Below, one piece after another: positions 61,875-64,000 of a DNA stretch of 64,000 bases (positions within the stretch are counted from its first letter, which is position 1; the number at the start of each line of letters is the position of its first letter). The notes beneath the pieces were generated by a model. The model was not told where the DNA came from. It was given only the letters and a program-made list of their open reading frames with translations, and searched no databases. Source of the stretch: Molanna angustata (Eukaryota > Arthropoda > Insecta > Trichoptera > Molannidae); NCBI GenBank assembly GCA_963576475.1, contig OY754972.1, positions 9,005,562 to 9,069,561 of the forward strand, read 5' to 3'. Both the position numbers and the translations under genes were made by a program.

Positions 61875-62050
61875 TCTTGTGAAGAGAGAACCGAACGTCA
61901 CACTGTCATATCATAGATACTCGTCTAATTTTCTCAATTTATTTCAAAATATCGTTCACGTGTCGCGTCAATGTGATCTTGAGAGTAATTCTTTATCCGT
62001 CTTGACGAGTAAGCGGTACCCATTGAAAGCGGTCAATAAAGACTCAATTC
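61875..62050 (-). mobile_element. LINE group b 3' end, decayed copy 5
   Basis: GTGAAGAGAGAACCGAACGT corresponds to GTAGGCAGAGAGAACCGAAC at 3,241; ATTTCAAAATATCGTTCACG corresponds to 3,365-3,378. Most of the intervening sequence is deleted. Confidence 0.6.
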
Positions 62051-62059
62051 GTGGTTCCT

Positions 62060-62330
62060 CTTATTCTCAGCCATCTCTCCACTGCTGATGGTTGACCTCT
62101 TACAAAATTTTCCACCCTTCTATATCCTGGACGTCCCTGTACCGCTGCTTCCTCGCGACTATAACTATATCGTCGGCCAACTCTTTTTTGTCTTCCCAAG
62201 GTCTCCATTTTACAATTAGTGGTGCCCATCTGTCACCTTCCTGTTTCGCCACGTGACCTACCCACTGCCTCTACCCAACCAAAAACGATTCTTCAAGGGA
62301 TTTCTGCAATTCGGTTTTCCTTTCCCAATT
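62060..62330 (-). mobile_element. LINE RT C-terminal fragment (group g)
   Basis: Minus strand, in shifting frames: GQWVGHVAKQEGDRWAPLIV, KW.P, KRVGR, then ADDIVIVARKQRYRDVQDIE, GWKIL. The order GHVA..D.RW, GRP, DDI..VAG..W.R.AQD...WK.LEE is the standard C-terminus of a lepidopteran LINE. Frameshifts and stops throughout; pseudogene. Confidence 0.75.
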
Positions 62331-62790
62331 ATATGTGGTTAGAACCAAGACATTTGTGTTTATCACAAAAAAATCTAGAATTTTCATTCAATCATTTCAC
62401 TTAGTCTATTTGAAATGACTTTACTATGTATTTATTTTTTAAATTAAAACTAGTAAAATGAACATCTATAGAACTCCTGTAACTCCTTAACAATTATTAA
62501 AAATGTTTTTGAACATTCCTGGTAACGAAATAATACGAAACCATATTAAAATCCTCCATCTATTGGCATTCTGCTAAACACCATAATATTTATACTTAAT
62601 CGATAAATAGTACATAAAACAATCACATTCATCTTTAATCAATCTCGTATACATACATACAACATAACACATATCTACAAATACCATAAAATACACGTAC
62701 CTACACTTACATAATATATGTTTCATATATTATTTATTTATTTTTATTTATATCATCTCGACACTTATACAATCATTTATAAATACTATC
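62331..62790. other. no gene recognised
   Basis: AT-rich; nothing identified. Confidence 0.45.
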
Positions 62791-62795
62791 CAAAC

Positions 62796-62837
62796 CTCAC
62801 TAGGACTACGCCTGTTTCGAGGCGTAGTCCTAGTGAG
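62796..62837. repeat. perfect 18-bp stem hairpin
   Basis: CTCACTAGGACTACGCCT - GTTTCG - AGGCGTAGTCCTAGTGAG. The words CCTCACTAGG...CGCCTGTTTCGAGG mirror GACCACCTCACTAGGCCAGG, CCTGTTCCGAGGTGG in the 3' region of the minus-strand LINE at 17,550-17,587, so this is probably the surviving 3' hairpin of a related LINE. Confidence 0.85.
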
Positions 62838-62968
62838 TATGTCCCTTGTTGTTTTCTGTTTTGTTTATTATAGTATTATATTTGTCATTTTTATGTGAAA
62901 TTTATATTTTTAATCGTTATGTGAAATCATATTATTGAGGTGCAATGAACTAATCATACTTTTTAATA

Positions 62969-63981
62969 TAACTAGTTGCATGTAACACATGAGATCCAAC
63001 TGTCGATAGCGATAGTATGTATAGTTGAAGAATATGTACCAAACTATAAACCCATAGATACAAATTATTGAATATTTTCAGATATTTTGTTTTCTATACA
63101 ACATATGTAGGTATGTATGTCAAGATAGGATAGTATGGAGGAAGATCCTTTTTCCTACCCAGAATATGCAAATAGCATGATGGTATGTATGTATGTTTGG
63201 AGATGAAGTATCAAACTATTAAGTCTTCTTACATATTGTGTATAGGCGACTGCCATACAAAATGTATGAAGCGATGTCGTCACTAAATTCAATTTTTAAA
63301 AAAATTGTTAAAAAAAAATTGAGATTTTCTACTACAATGTTAATATTTTTTATAGAAAATTAAATTATCTAGTTGGGGTGTTTCGGCTTTTTTCGATAAT
63401 TGTAAAAGTTTTGGAAATATAGGCAGTTAAACTCATAAATTTATCATAAAAAAAAATATTTTTCTTAATAAAAAATGTTTGAGAAACCCTGGAATTTTTT
63501 TGAAAAAACTAATTTGAGATTTTGTATTTGTCTATGTTTGTACCAATTTTCAGCGTTCTACCGTTTATGGTTTCTGAGATATATGGAAAAATAAAATAAA
63601 AATTTAAAAGTTGATAACCCCTGACTGAAACAAAAATTCAAAATTCCGAGTATAAAAGTTTTGTAGGCCTGTAACTGTTTATATATTCTGAAATTTTAGG
63701 TTCTGTAAATTGAGCGGATCAAAAGTTATAAGGGGGGGACGGACACACAGACACACAGACACACACACACACAGACACACGAAATGTTCTACTCCGAATT
63801 CTGAGTAAATCCGTGTATGGAACATATATGCTGCGAAGCCTCTAAGTTGGTGTTTTTTGACTTCAAAGTTGGAAAAGCCGTGAAAAAAGTAGACCTCTCC
63901 ATACAATTCTCGCGTATTCTGGCTTGATACATTGTCGATATGTTAAGAGAACAAAGTTCTCCTGAACAAATCGACAGTTGG
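62969..63981 (+). mobile_element. family F element, full-length copy 2
   Basis: Colinear with 11,108-12,118 and highly similar over its whole length: same left AACTAGTTGCATGTAACACA, same inverted CCAACTGTCGAT (62,996-63,007) and ATCGACAGTTGG (63,970-63,981). The G-run is followed by GGACACACAGACACACAGAC, the GTTAAGAGAAC-AAA-GTTCTC stem-loop is present, and there is no insertion. The interior CA/CAGA tract differs in length. No coding frame. Two full copies 51 kb apart plus four fragments show a family that was recently mobile. Confidence 0.8.
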
Positions 63982-64000
63982 ATCATATTATGTATATTCT

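Overview
This window reads as non-coding, transposon-crowded DNA from an insect nuclear genome, most probably a moth or butterfly (Lepidoptera). The grounds are strong AT richness, endless short TAGGTACCTA-type words, the style of the non-LTR retrotransposon 3' ends (GRPxxRW, WRSVLSAYP, AKAHxGL), tRNA-headed SINEs, and a short Helitron with TC...CTAG termini. I found no convincing host protein gene, rRNA, functional tRNA or CRISPR array. Almost every long reading frame is the carboxy-terminal part of a 5'-truncated reverse transcriptase (RT) or an accident of tandem repetition. Family letters and numbers (A, B, D, F, G, H, I; SINE-1 to SINE-4; LINE groups a to k) are labels made for this window; members were matched to one another by eye.

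1-16 kb: LINE 3' ends of several unrelated groups (1.3, 3.2, 4.9, 6.6, 7.7, 8.6, 12.5, 15.2 kb), a probable Penelope-like tail (1.9 kb), SINE-1 and SINE-2 copies, and a complete ~1 kb copy of family F. 16-24 kb: a textbook small Helitron (16,347-16,834), a minus-strand LINE with an intact C-terminal frame (17.5-18.1 kb), MITE-like family H copies, and a fold-back element inside family A (22.0 kb). 24-40 kb: five separate minisatellites (24.1, 30.1, 33.0, 35.2, 38.4 kb), the best-preserved RT frame (36,112-37,062), a GC-richer promoter/exon-like patch (about 34.7-34.9 kb) and a non-repetitive GC-richer stretch (39.85-40.5 kb). 40-64 kb: a LINE nested inside another LINE with a reconstructable empty site (41.8-43.65 kb), several fold-back elements (44.4, 50.1, 60.3, 60.6 kb), a hAT-like element inside a minisatellite (46.7 kb), a sixth long minisatellite (53.0 kb), an unexplained 200-codon open frame (48.25 kb) and a second complete family F copy at the right edge.

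No operon or pathway logic applies. The window records repeated insertion, truncation, inversion and tandem amplification. The best candidates for something not already named are family F (conserved terminal stem-loop), the homogeneous 23-bp array of 38 units, the promoter-like patch, and the 48.25 kb open frame. Positions of diverged repeat ends are good to roughly 10-30 bases; ends with exact sequence landmarks are stated as such.
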